Shown in pieces: positions 1 through 6,150 of a stretch of DNA of 7,017 nucleotides. The DNA comes from an uncultured Alphaproteobacteria bacterium. GTDB lineage: Bacteria > Pseudomonadota > Alphaproteobacteria > UBA3830. Where the stretch lies: NCBI GenBank assembly GCA_905233775.1, contig CAJOEB010000042.1:1-7017 (forward strand), given 5' to 3'. The first letter of the stretch is position 1, and each line of letters opens with the position of its first letter. Made by a program: the position numbers and the translations under genes. The notes under the pieces are model-generated. The model saw nothing but the letters and a program-made list of their open reading frames with translations. It was not told the origin of the DNA and searched no databases.

Positions 1-759
1 GTTGTATTTTGCAGAGGAACTCCATTAGAAAGAGTTGCACTGCGGGGAATTAACTTTACGGTTAAAGATGGTGAAATTGTATCTGTTATCGGAAATAATG
101 GCAGCGGAAGAAGCACATTATTGAAGTTTCTTGCAGGTCATATTGTTTCAAGTTTCGGAAGAATTTGGCTTGATAAAGCAGATATAACAAGACAGTCTCT
201 TGCTGAAAGATCAAATTATGTCTCTTCAGTATTTTATGATGAAACCATAGGTTCTGCTGGTAATTTAACTTTGCTAGAAAATTTAGCTATTGCCAGTATG
301 CATCATCAATCTAAAAGCATTTTGGCTCCGGCAGTTGAAGAAGAAATGAGAGAAGTTTTTTTTCAACAACTGAAAGAGCTGAATTTTATGGGAATGGAAG
401 ATTTGTTAGACGAAAAAGTATGTAATCTTTCAAAACCGCAAAGACATGTATTGGCATTGTTGATTGCCGTTATAAAAGAAGCAAAATTGATACTCATTGA
501 TGAACATTCTACCGGTCTTGATAAAGAATCAGCAGATGCTCTCCAAGAAGTAACGGATAAAATTATAAGGTCAAAAAAAATAACGACAATAATGGCAGTA
601 AGCGATCCGAAATTTGCTATAGAAGCTTCTGACAGAGTTTTAGTATTAAATCATGGACAAATTGTCTTACAGATAGATACGAAAAATAAATCGAAAATAA
701 AAATGGAAGAAATATACGATTCTTTTAATATTATTCCGACGGTGAAAGAAGCCAAATAA
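1..759 (+). CDS. ABC transporter ATP-binding protein with degenerate catalytic motifs (5' end outside window)
   Basis: This is a nucleotide-binding subunit of an ABC transporter, 252 residues visible, open from base 1, so the true start lies upstream; the TTG at 121 is internal because it follows Walker A. The layout (RGTP..ERVALRGI, then Walker A, ENLAIA, a signature region and LILIDEH..GLD) resembles the COG1101 family of ATPases that work with a periplasmic binding protein and a permease; this is recall, not a search. Walker B (D167, E168) and the D-loop are intact. Four other key positions are changed: Walker A reads GNNGSGRST, with Arg37 for the usual Lys; the Q-loop Gln is Tyr79; the signature is LSKPQ (143-147) instead of LSGGQ; the switch His is Ser201. 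The frame is uninterrupted, so it is not an obvious pseudogene. It may be a catalytically weak partner of an intact ATPase. Any partner genes would lie to the left. Confidence 0.85.
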   Translation, partial: VVFCRGTPLERVALRGINFTVKDGEIVSVIGNNGSGRSTLLKFLAGHIVSSFGRIWLDKADITRQSLAERSNYVSSVFYDETIGSAGNLTLLENLAIASMHHQSKSILAPAVEEEMREVFFQQLKELNFMGMEDLLDEKVCNLSKPQRHVLALLIAVIKEAKLILIDEHSTGLDKESADALQEVTDKIIRSKKITTIMAVSDPKFAIEASDRVLVLNHGQIVLQIDTKNKSKIKMEEIYDSFNIIPTVKEAK

Positions 760-788
760 ATAAAATTAAATAAAAATAAAATACAAAA

Positions 789-817
789 TTGTTGTATAAA
801 TAAGTTAAATTTGTTAT
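789..817 (+). promoter_or_regulatory. Candidate sigma70-type promoter for the exported-protein gene
   Basis: TTGTTG at 789-794 and TGTTAT at 812-817 are separated by 17 bases, upstream of the gene starting at 885. The 125-base spacer is extremely AT-rich, so chance matches are easy; the optimal spacing and the location are the only support. Nothing else was recognised in the spacer, and no intrinsic terminator is visible after the ABC gene. Confidence 0.35.
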
Positions 818-872
818 TTAGAAATTAGTTTAGTTTCAAATAACCGATGTGTTGTTTTTAATCATAAAAGAT

Positions 873-876
873 GGAG
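873..876 (+). promoter_or_regulatory. Ribosome binding site deciding the start at 885
   Basis: GGAG lies 8 bases before ATG 885. An upstream in-frame GTG at 849 has no comparable site and would put 12 residues ahead of the lysine-rich start of the signal peptide, so 885 is preferred. Confidence 0.65.
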
Positions 877-884
877 AAAAATTT

Positions 885-1406
885 ATGAAGAAATCGATCA
901 AAGTTTTTAAAAAAGTACTAATATCTGCTATTATGTTTGAACTCGCTGGAGGAGGATTGACATCATCAACTTTACATGCAGCTGATATCCCAGATCCTGT
1001 AATCGATTATAAAATAAAAACAGAAGATCTAAAACAACCTGAGAAAGAATCGCCACCGATAATAAAATACAAACAAAATTCTGTCAGACAAGAGCCAAAT
1101 GAATACATATTTAGTCCTTTCTTTTTATGTTGCATTGATTTTGTGGGAGGATATGGCAACAATGGATTAGTAGCTATGAATGCTCATTATATTGATGACG
1201 ATGATATTGAAGACAGCTATTTTGATGACGATCCTTATGATATTGATTTAGAAAATATCGATCCGAAAGCTTTGCAAAACCTTACTCAAAATTCAATGAA
1301 AAAAGAAAGAAAACGAAAAAAAGTACAAGGGAAAAAAACTACATATTCTCCACGAGCTGCTGCACGTAAGACCTGTGCTTTAGTATTTACACAACAGAAA
1401 AAATAA
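885..1406 (+). CDS. Predicted exported protein of unknown function with acidic and basic tracts
   Basis: The 173-residue product is not recognised. From ATG 885 it begins with a Sec-type signal: Lys-rich n-region (MKKSIKVFKK), a hydrophobic stretch at about 11-28, and a likely cleavage after Ala32 or Ala33 (LHA-A-D). Glu19 in the hydrophobic part is unusual and lowers certainty. The mature part starts with a Pro/Lys/Glu-rich segment, then an aromatic patch with adjacent cysteines (Cys82-Cys83) and a Gly-rich FVGGYGNNG (86-94). It continues with an acidic tract (about 104-126; 13 of 23 residues Asp or Glu) and a basic tract (about 139-151; 9 of 13 Lys or Arg), followed by RAAARK near the C-terminus. 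No catalytic motif, second membrane span or lipobox is evident. It stands alone on the + strand with its own possible promoter. A periplasmic or secreted, possibly metal- or polyanion-binding role is conceivable, but no function can be assigned. Confidence 0.7.
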   Translation: MKKSIKVFKKVLISAIMFELAGGGLTSSTLHAADIPDPVIDYKIKTEDLKQPEKESPPIIKYKQNSVRQEPNEYIFSPFFLCCIDFVGGYGNNGLVAMNAHYIDDDDIEDSYFDDDPYDIDLENIDPKALQNLTQNSMKKERKRKKVQGKKTTYSPRAAARKTCALVFTQQKK

Positions 1407-1419
1407 CAAATAAGATGAT

Positions 1420-1473
1420 AAGATTTAGCGAAGAAATTCTACGAAGATATAGAATTTTGTTAGAGCTAATCTT
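1420..1473. repeat. Imperfect inverted repeat in convergent spacer, possible weak terminator
   Basis: Outer arms AAGATTTAGC (1420-1429) and GCTAATCTT (1465-1473) pair with one bulged T. An inner 7-bp stem pairs 1434-1440 with 1451-1457 around a 10-base loop. It lies between the stops of two converging genes. On the + strand it is followed by an A run (1474-1482) rather than a T run. On the minus strand the sequence after the stem is only moderately T-rich. A transcription stop is therefore possible but not classical. Confidence 0.35.
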
Positions 1474-1493
1474 AAAAAAAAAGAAATAAACAC

Positions 1494-1538
1494 AAATTTC
1501 AACTGAAATACATGTGTTAAATAAAGTGCATGAAATTT
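1494..1538 (-). terminator. Possible terminator of the response-regulator gene
   Basis: An 8-bp inverted repeat pairs AAATTTCA (1494-1501) with TGAAATTT (1531-1538) across a 29-base loop. It begins 11 bases past the response-regulator stop when read on the minus strand. It is followed by T-rich sequence, including nine consecutive Ts at 1482-1474. The AT-only-like stem, long loop and 11-base gap before the T run make this a weak call. Confidence 0.3.
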
Positions 1539-1548
1539 TAGTTATAAA

Positions 1549-2538
1549 TTACAGATTTTTCTTAAATGTATCAAAGGTAATAATTTCGTCTTCATCTAAA
1601 TCCGGTTTGTCGTTATTATTACCATCTGATATCGAGTAATAATATGTTTGGTTACCATCTATAATACCAGCAGGACGTAAAAACTTACTCCATTCAGAGA
1701 CAGGTGGCAACGAACCATTACGGTTATGATATACAAGCATAAACTCTCTGGATTGCATTTTTTGTATAACGTCATTATCTGCTTCGCCTGATTCTATTGC
1801 AACTTCTAAAAGTCTCGACATTTCAATTTCTGTTAATACACTCAGTAATCTTTTTTGACCATCGGCCTTCATCAACAAGTAACTTCCGAATGTATCCAAC
1901 ATATAATATTCAACAAAATTATCTTGAGCATAAATTCTATAGAAAAAATCAGAAAAAACAGGATCATTCAAATGGGATAATTCTCCCAGAGATGCATGTT
2001 GTAAAATATAATCCGTATAAGTACGAAAATATTTGTTGGCAGATTTTTTTACGGAATCAACAACATTAAAAGAAAGATTTTTCTTAGAAAAATACGAGAT
2101 ATAACCAGCATTAAAAGCATCAATACCTACGCTATCTTCAGCTAATCCGGTAAGAAGAATTTTTTGTATTCCTTTACCTAGAATTTTGGAGCAAAACTCA
2201 ACACCATTCATACTTGGCATTTGATAATCCGAAATTACAGTAGAGATTTTACTAAAACGACTTGATGAATAAATCTCACTATGCAAGCCGCTTATATTTA
2301 GTAATACTGATTTCCATTCCGACGTTCCTTCTTCTCCGCTTCTCATAAGATTTGCATAATCCAATCCGTTATCGCGACTGGATTCATTTATAAATTCAAG
2401 AGCTTCTTGCGCATCTAAAAATGTTTTGCAAATAAACGGAGCATCAGCTAAGCACATTTTCAAAAAATTCAAAAAAGTCGGATCATCATCTACTAAGACG
2501 ACAGTAGTAGGAAAAAAACAACTTAAAACATTACTCAT
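1549..2538 (-). CDS. Response regulator: enlarged receiver domain plus unrecognised C-terminal domain
   Basis: This 329-residue cytoplasmic protein begins with a CheY-like receiver domain. The acidic pocket is VDDDP (Asp17-Asp19), the phospho-acceptor is Asp104 in VISDYQMPSMNG, the conserved Thr is Thr130 in ILLTG, and the Lys is Lys152 in YFSKKN, so phosphorylation by a histidine kinase should be possible. The distance from the acidic pocket to the acceptor is about 87 residues against about 42 in ordinary receivers. This implies an insertion of about 45 residues (about 52-97) with polar, Gly/Ser-rich composition. The remaining half (about 165-329) includes EYYMLDTFGSYLL (210-222) and an acidic DLDEDEII near the end; it shows no helix-turn-helix, GGDEF, EAL or HD signature that I recognise. 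Start ATG 2538 has an AGGTGA site 6 bases upstream. No kinase gene is adjacent. It lies 116 bp downstream of lpxB on the same strand but has its own promoter-like sequence. The output is unknown. Confidence 0.85.
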   Translation of the reverse strand: MSNVLSCFFPTTVVLVDDDPTFLNFLKMCLADAPFICKTFLDAQEALEFINESSRDNGLDYANLMRSGEEGTSEWKSVLLNISGLHSEIYSSSRFSKISTVISDYQMPSMNGVEFCSKILGKGIQKILLTGLAEDSVGIDAFNAGYISYFSKKNLSFNVVDSVKKSANKYFRTYTDYILQHASLGELSHLNDPVFSDFFYRIYAQDNFVEYYMLDTFGSYLLMKADGQKRLLSVLTEIEMSRLLEVAIESGEADNDVIQKMQSREFMLVYHNRNGSLPPVSEWSKFLRPAGIIDGNQTYYYSISDGNNNDKPDLDEDEIITFDTFKKNL

Positions 2539-2570
2539 AAAGGATCACCTGTATAACGTAATTAATTATC

Positions 2571-2586
2571 ATAGCCATAATAGCCA
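2571..2586 (-). repeat. 9-bp-period direct repeat near the response-regulator promoter
   Basis: ATAGCCA occurs at 2571-2577 and again at 2580-2586 (minus strand TGGCTAT twice). The copies overlap and flank the predicted -10 element. Closely spaced direct repeats at this position can be regulator half-sites; no specific regulator is recognised. Confidence 0.4.
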
Positions 2587-2606
2587 AAAACCAATCGAAT
2601 AGTCAA
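2577..2606 (-). promoter_or_regulatory. Candidate sigma70-type promoter for the response-regulator gene
   Basis: Read on the minus strand, TTGACT (2606-2601) and TATTAT (2582-2577) are 18 bases apart. The -10 lies 38 bases before the ATG at 2538. Both hexamers are close to consensus (TTGACA, TATAAT), and this is the best promoter match seen in the window. No convincing intrinsic terminator separates it from lpxB, so read-through from the lpx operon may add to expression. Confidence 0.6.
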
Positions 2607-2654
2607 AAAACTAACCGTAATTTATAGAATAACACTCTCGAATATATAATTCAA

Positions 2655-3983
2655 TTAATCAGAAATATATTTAAGTACTTCTTTAGCTGCTTGTTGCGTA
2701 TCAGAAGGAACCAAAGATGCCATAATTGATCTGAATTCTTTCTTTTGATTTTCTCGTTGTTCTTCGTTATCAATAAGATCTGTTACATAAGAAAATATTT
2801 TTCCGGCATTACAGTCTTCTTGCAATAATTCCGGTAAAACCAGTTTATTCGCCAATATATTTACTAAAGAAACGTATTTTATCTTTATTAATTTTTTTAC
2901 TAAAGCAGCAGTTATAGGAGAAGTTTTATAGATAATAACAGAAGACAGTCCTGTTCGTGCTAATTCTAAATTGACTGTCCCGGAAGCGGCAACTGCCACA
3001 TCAGATACGTAATATGAAAGTACTTTGCCCGATTTTGAATTGATAATTATAGGAATACTATTCCAACTTTCCGTATACTCTCGAATATACTCTTCCAAAG
3101 ATTCGATCGTCGGGATTATAAATCTGATGTTTCCGCTATAACGTGTTACCATCATATCGACAAATTCTTTTAAAATCGGCATATGATAATCTATTTCAGA
3201 TTTTCTGCTACCAGGAAGTAACGTAATAATTTTATACCTAAAAGAATCGATCATTTTTCCGCGTTCAGCATCTCTTTTAAATGTTTCATTTGCGGAATTT
3301 CGCGCATCAACAGTACCGTATATTTTTACGGTAACCATATCATCGTTCCAATTTTTTACATTATCTCTCCATTGATAAGCGTTTTTATCAAATCTCGGAC
3401 TGAAACCTATTGAATGCAAAAATTGATTTTTAAAATAATCCTGAGGTTCTTCAAAATCAGTATCTGTAACAACCGGATGTCCTACAAAAACCGTTTCAAG
3501 ACCGTATTTATTAAACAACTCAGGTTCAAAAGGCAGTATAGCAAGCAATTTATCGACAAACTCATGCATAGTTTTGGCTCTGTCGCTTCTCCATGCCCAA
3601 ACTGATGGTGCAACGTAATGAACAATCGGAATATTTACATTGGCTTTCTTCAAAGTTTTATTAACTCGACTGGTAAAATCAGGAAAATCGATTGTCACAA
3701 GTACATCTGGTTTATACTCCAATATTTTTTGAACAGTTTCTTTGATTTTTTGTTTTATATAAAATGCTTTCTTTAGTGCTTCCCAAATACCGATAATAGA
3801 TAACTGATCAACAGGGAAAATTGCTTGTAAACCAGCTCTATTCATATATTCACCACCTATACCGGAAAATTCGACATCATCACGCAACGATTTAATATCT
3901 TCCATTAATTTTCCACCGAGATAATCGCCGGAAGCCTCTCCCGCTATTATGAATATTCTTTTTTTTGAACTAGTTTCCGCCAT
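2655..3983 (-). CDS. lpxB: Lipid-A-disaccharide synthase LpxB
   Basis: LpxB is a peripheral membrane GT19 glycosyltransferase that joins UDP-2,3-diacylglucosamine to lipid X, giving the beta-1,6 disaccharide of lipid A and UDP. Family motifs are all present: AGEASGD (14-20) in the first Rossmann half, the TIDFPDF segment (97-103), HYVAPSVWAWR (122-132), FVGHP (166-170), LLPGSRKSEI (255-264), AASGTVNLELA (332-342) and KYVSLVNILANK..LPELLQED near the end. At 442 residues it is longer than the usual 380-390. The excess sits between FVGHP and LLPGSR, where about 85 residues replace the usual 30 or so, rich in Asn, Asp, Arg and Lys. The ATG at 3983 lies inside the end of lpxI (14-bp overlap), suggesting translational coupling, with AGGA about 14 bases upstream. 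It is the last gene of the lpx block. I am confident of the family and less sure what the inserted segment does. Confidence 0.95.
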   Translation of the reverse strand: MAETSSKKRIFIIAGEASGDYLGGKLMEDIKSLRDDVEFSGIGGEYMNRAGLQAIFPVDQLSIIGIWEALKKAFYIKQKIKETVQKILEYKPDVLVTIDFPDFTSRVNKTLKKANVNIPIVHYVAPSVWAWRSDRAKTMHEFVDKLLAILPFEPELFNKYGLETVFVGHPVVTDTDFEEPQDYFKNQFLHSIGFSPRFDKNAYQWRDNVKNWNDDMVTVKIYGTVDARNSANETFKRDAERGKMIDSFRYKIITLLPGSRKSEIDYHMPILKEFVDMMVTRYSGNIRFIIPTIESLEEYIREYTESWNSIPIIINSKSGKVLSYYVSDVAVAASGTVNLELARTGLSSVIIYKTSPITAALVKKLIKIKYVSLVNILANKLVLPELLQEDCNAGKIFSYVTDLIDNEEQRENQKKEFRSIMASLVPSDTQQAAKEVLKYISD

Positions 3984-4833
3984 GTTTACCGTCTGTTCCT
4001 ACAAACAACATAGAGAAATCATTAATCTGCTTAATAAAATTCTCTTTATCAATGACAATACAATGGCCGCTTTCTATAGCTATTCCTGAAAAACCATGTT
4101 TATGCAGATTTTTTATCGTATTTAAACCTACTGTTGGCAAATCCAATCTTTGATCTTGCTGAGGTTTAGAAACTTTGACCAGAATACCGCCTATTTGTTG
4201 TTTTCTAAGAGAAACACATCGTTTAATTAATTCGTCAGTCCCTTCTACGCATTCGATACCAAGAACATCACCGTTACAAACGACAACTGATTGCCCTATA
4301 TCAAGACTTCCTATTGTTTTCGCGACCTCAAAACCTTTTTTTATGTCCATCCATTCTAATTCAGTTGGTTTTTTTTCAGATAAAACTCTATTTTGTACAA
4401 ATACATCATCAATAAAATCTGTTCCGGAAATGATTTCAAAACCTTCACTTCGCAATAAATCCGCAACAGCTTTTAACAAAACATCATCACCGGCAAAAAT
4501 TGATTTTCCGAGTTTTAACAGCCATGCCGTTCCTTTAGCATCAAGAGATAATTCTTTAAAATTCGGACGTTTTACAGCACCTGCGAAAATTATCTTATTT
4601 ACATTATTTTGATGAAAAAAATCTATTGCTGCACCGATTTTTCCGATTTTGGTGTGTATATAAGGAACTTCTGATGAAAACTTTTCAACAAATTCACTTA
4701 CAAATACGATGCAACACGCAATCTTTTTATTAATACAGGCTTCAACAACTTGCTTAGAATAATCTCCCGAACCGTAAATCACTCCTATACAGTCTTTTGA
4801 ACGATCTATTTTTGTTGATGATGTGGATGACAA
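3970..4833 (-). CDS. lpxI: UDP-2,3-diacylglucosamine pyrophosphatase LpxI
   Basis: LpxI hydrolyses UDP-2,3-diacylglucosamine to lipid X and UMP, replacing the unrelated LpxH in most Alphaproteobacteria. The 287-residue length fits the family. Visible landmarks are the N-terminal GVIYGSGDYSKQV (17-29), FAGAVKRPNF, the GDDVLLKAV segment, LDIGQSVVVCNGDVLGIE followed by EGTDELIKR, and the C-terminal core GGILVKVSKPQQDQRLDLPTVG. The Asp-rich part of that core is where the Caulobacter enzyme has an essential Asp (recalled). The start is TTG at 4833, with GAGAG 6 bases upstream. No ATG exists between there and the conserved first strand, and the GTG at codon 18 would cut into it. The gene overlaps the end of lpxA by 28 bp and the start of lpxB by 14 bp, so the three are probably translated together. 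Confidence 0.93.
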   Translation of the reverse strand: MSSTSSTKIDRSKDCIGVIYGSGDYSKQVVEACINKKIACCIVFVSEFVEKFSSEVPYIHTKIGKIGAAIDFFHQNNVNKIIFAGAVKRPNFKELSLDAKGTAWLLKLGKSIFAGDDVLLKAVADLLRSEGFEIISGTDFIDDVFVQNRVLSEKKPTELEWMDIKKGFEVAKTIGSLDIGQSVVVCNGDVLGIECVEGTDELIKRCVSLRKQQIGGILVKVSKPQQDQRLDLPTVGLNTIKNLHKHGFSGIAIESGHCIVIDKENFIKQINDFSMLFVGTDGKHGGN

Positions 4834-5594
4834 AACGATCTCTCACTCTTCTGTTGCATAAAATCTATTATATCTTTTACCTGCTGAATAGTCGAAAATT
4901 CTTGAGCTTTTTTTAAATTATTTGAAATAAGATCATCGTCAGAAAAAATCATATCGTAAACTTTCTGCAATAATTGAACATCTTTGCGACTAACATCGGC
5001 TCGTTTCAAACCCATTATATTTAATCCGCAAAGAAATGCCCGCTCACCTTTAACATTACCATATGGAATTACATCACGTTCAACTCCGGACATGCCTCCT
5101 ATGATCGCGCCTGTACCGATACGCGTCCATTGATGTACCGCTGCCAAACCACCTATAATGACGTTATCATCTATATGAACATGTCCGCCAAGTGTCGCAT
5201 TATTTCCCATGACTATATTATTTCCGATAACACAATCGTGAGCTATATGAACTCCGATCATAAATAAATTTCCGTCGCCGACCGTAGTCTCCATTCGATC
5301 GCCTTCGGTTCCCGGATGCATAGTGACATACTCACGGATAGAATTATTTTTCCCTATAACAAGCTTTGAAGGTTCCCCGTGAAATTTTAAATCTTGAGGA
5401 CGAAAACCTATTGCGGCGAAAGGGAAAATTTTTGTTCCCTCCCCTACTATCGTACGACCTTCAATACAGACATGAGACATAATTTCGACGCCGTCTTTCA
5501 GTTCGACATCATCACCGATAACGGAATAAGCTCCTATCTGCACATTGTTGCCGATCTTGGCTTTCGGAGAAACTATCGCTGTTTCATGTATCAC
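4806..5594 (-). CDS. lpxA: Acyl-ACP--UDP-N-acetylglucosamine O-acyltransferase LpxA
   Basis: LpxA performs the first step of lipid A synthesis in the cytoplasm, moving a 3-hydroxyacyl chain from ACP to the 3-OH of UDP-GlcNAc. The 262-residue protein is a left-handed beta-helix of hexapeptide repeats (about 1-185) with a helical C-terminal cap. By alignment with E. coli LpxA (offset of 6), the catalytic His125 is His119 in HIAHDC, and His122, His144 and His160 are His116, His138 and His154. Gln73 of the substrate site is Gln67. The acyl-chain ruler Gly173 is Gly167, which suggests a 14-carbon-type pocket rather than the 10-carbon pocket of Pseudomonas; this is inference. The start is GTG at 5594 with AAAGGTG 5 bases upstream; the nearby ATG is out of frame. 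The gap from fabZ is 19 bp. The His/Gln-rich tail (HPHHQQK) is encoded in the overlap with lpxI. Confidence 0.96.
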   Translation of the reverse strand: MIHETAIVSPKAKIGNNVQIGAYSVIGDDVELKDGVEIMSHVCIEGRTIVGEGTKIFPFAAIGFRPQDLKFHGEPSKLVIGKNNSIREYVTMHPGTEGDRMETTVGDGNLFMIGVHIAHDCVIGNNIVMGNNATLGGHVHIDDNVIIGGLAAVHQWTRIGTGAIIGGMSGVERDVIPYGNVKGERAFLCGLNIMGLKRADVSRKDVQLLQKVYDMIFSDDDLISNNLKKAQEFSTIQQVKDIIDFMQQKSERSFCHPHHQQK

Positions 5595-5613
5595 AACAAC
5601 ACCTTTTATTTCT

Positions 5614-6114
5614 TTATTCTTGCTCGCTATCTTCTTTGTTTTCTGAAGGAATGACTATCATAGCGGTAAAAGTAGCTTCAGCAACCAATGCTTCATTTAC
5701 AAAAGCTTTTCCTTTAAAACGCCAAACATTACCACGACTTCTATCCTTCTGAACATGCAAATGTAAAGTATCTCCAGGTTCAACTAATTTTCGAAAACGA
5801 ACTCCATCCATAGACATGAAATAGACAAGCCCACCACTTTTTTCTAACGCCATGGTTTTTGAAACAACGACACCGGCGGTTTGACCCAGAGCTTCCACAA
5901 TAAACACGCCCGGCATAATCGGTTTTGATGGAAAATGTCCCTGAAAAAATGGTTCATTTGCCGTCACGTTCTTTATACCAATAGCACTTTCACCAAGAAC
6001 AAGATCTTCTACGCGATCAATCATCAGCATAGGATAACGATGTGGAAGACACTCTTTTATTTCATTTACATCAAGCCTTATTGTCTCTTTCTTTTTTTCT
6101 TCTTCAGTTTCCAT
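5614..6114 (-). CDS. fabZ: 3-hydroxyacyl-[acyl-carrier-protein] dehydratase FabZ
   Basis: FabZ dehydrates 3-hydroxyacyl-ACP to trans-2-enoyl-ACP in type II fatty-acid synthesis. It draws on the same 3-hydroxyacyl-ACP pool used by LpxA and LpxD, which is why it is commonly found in this operon. The 166-residue hot-dog protein shows [13 protein letters not shown] (23-35) and the active-site helix region [17 protein letters not shown] (54-70) with catalytic His60. Glu74 in EALGQTAG follows, then the C-terminal [11 protein letters not shown] and KGKAFVN strands. It is slightly longer than usual because of a charged N-terminus ([10 protein letters not shown]) and an acidic C-terminus ([10 protein letters not shown]). 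The ATG at 6114 is preceded by GGTGAG 3 bases upstream, and lpxD ends 36 bp before it. Confidence 0.96.
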   Translation of the reverse strand: METEEEKKKETIRLDVNEIKECLPHRYPMLMIDRVEDLVLGESAIGIKNVTANEPFFQGHFPSKPIMPGVFIVEALGQTAGVVVSKTMALEKSGGLVYFMSMDGVRFRKLVEPGDTLHLHVQKDRSRGNVWRFKGKAFVNEALVAEATFTAMIVIPSENKEDSEQE

Positions 6115-6150
6115 ATTCTCACCGATCTAATCACTCAAATTTCTTTTACT

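Noticed and set aside
121..759. TTG at 121 as the start of the ABC ATPase gene
   Set aside because: The frame is open back to base 1 and encodes Walker A and the preceding family-typical strand, so this TTG (Leu after GRSTL) is internal.
849..884. GTG at 849 as the start of the exported-protein gene
   Set aside because: ATG 885 has GGAG at the right distance and yields a normal Lys-rich signal-peptide start; the GTG has neither.
1797..2069. Open frame of 90 residues on the + strand within the response-regulator gene
   Set aside because: It is antisense to a conserved coding frame, with no supporting motif or ribosome binding site seen.
4175..4612. Open frame of 145 residues on the + strand within lpxI
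   Set aside because: It lies wholly antisense to a well-conserved gene and has Ser/Pro/Thr-rich composition typical of a shadow frame, with no recognised motif.
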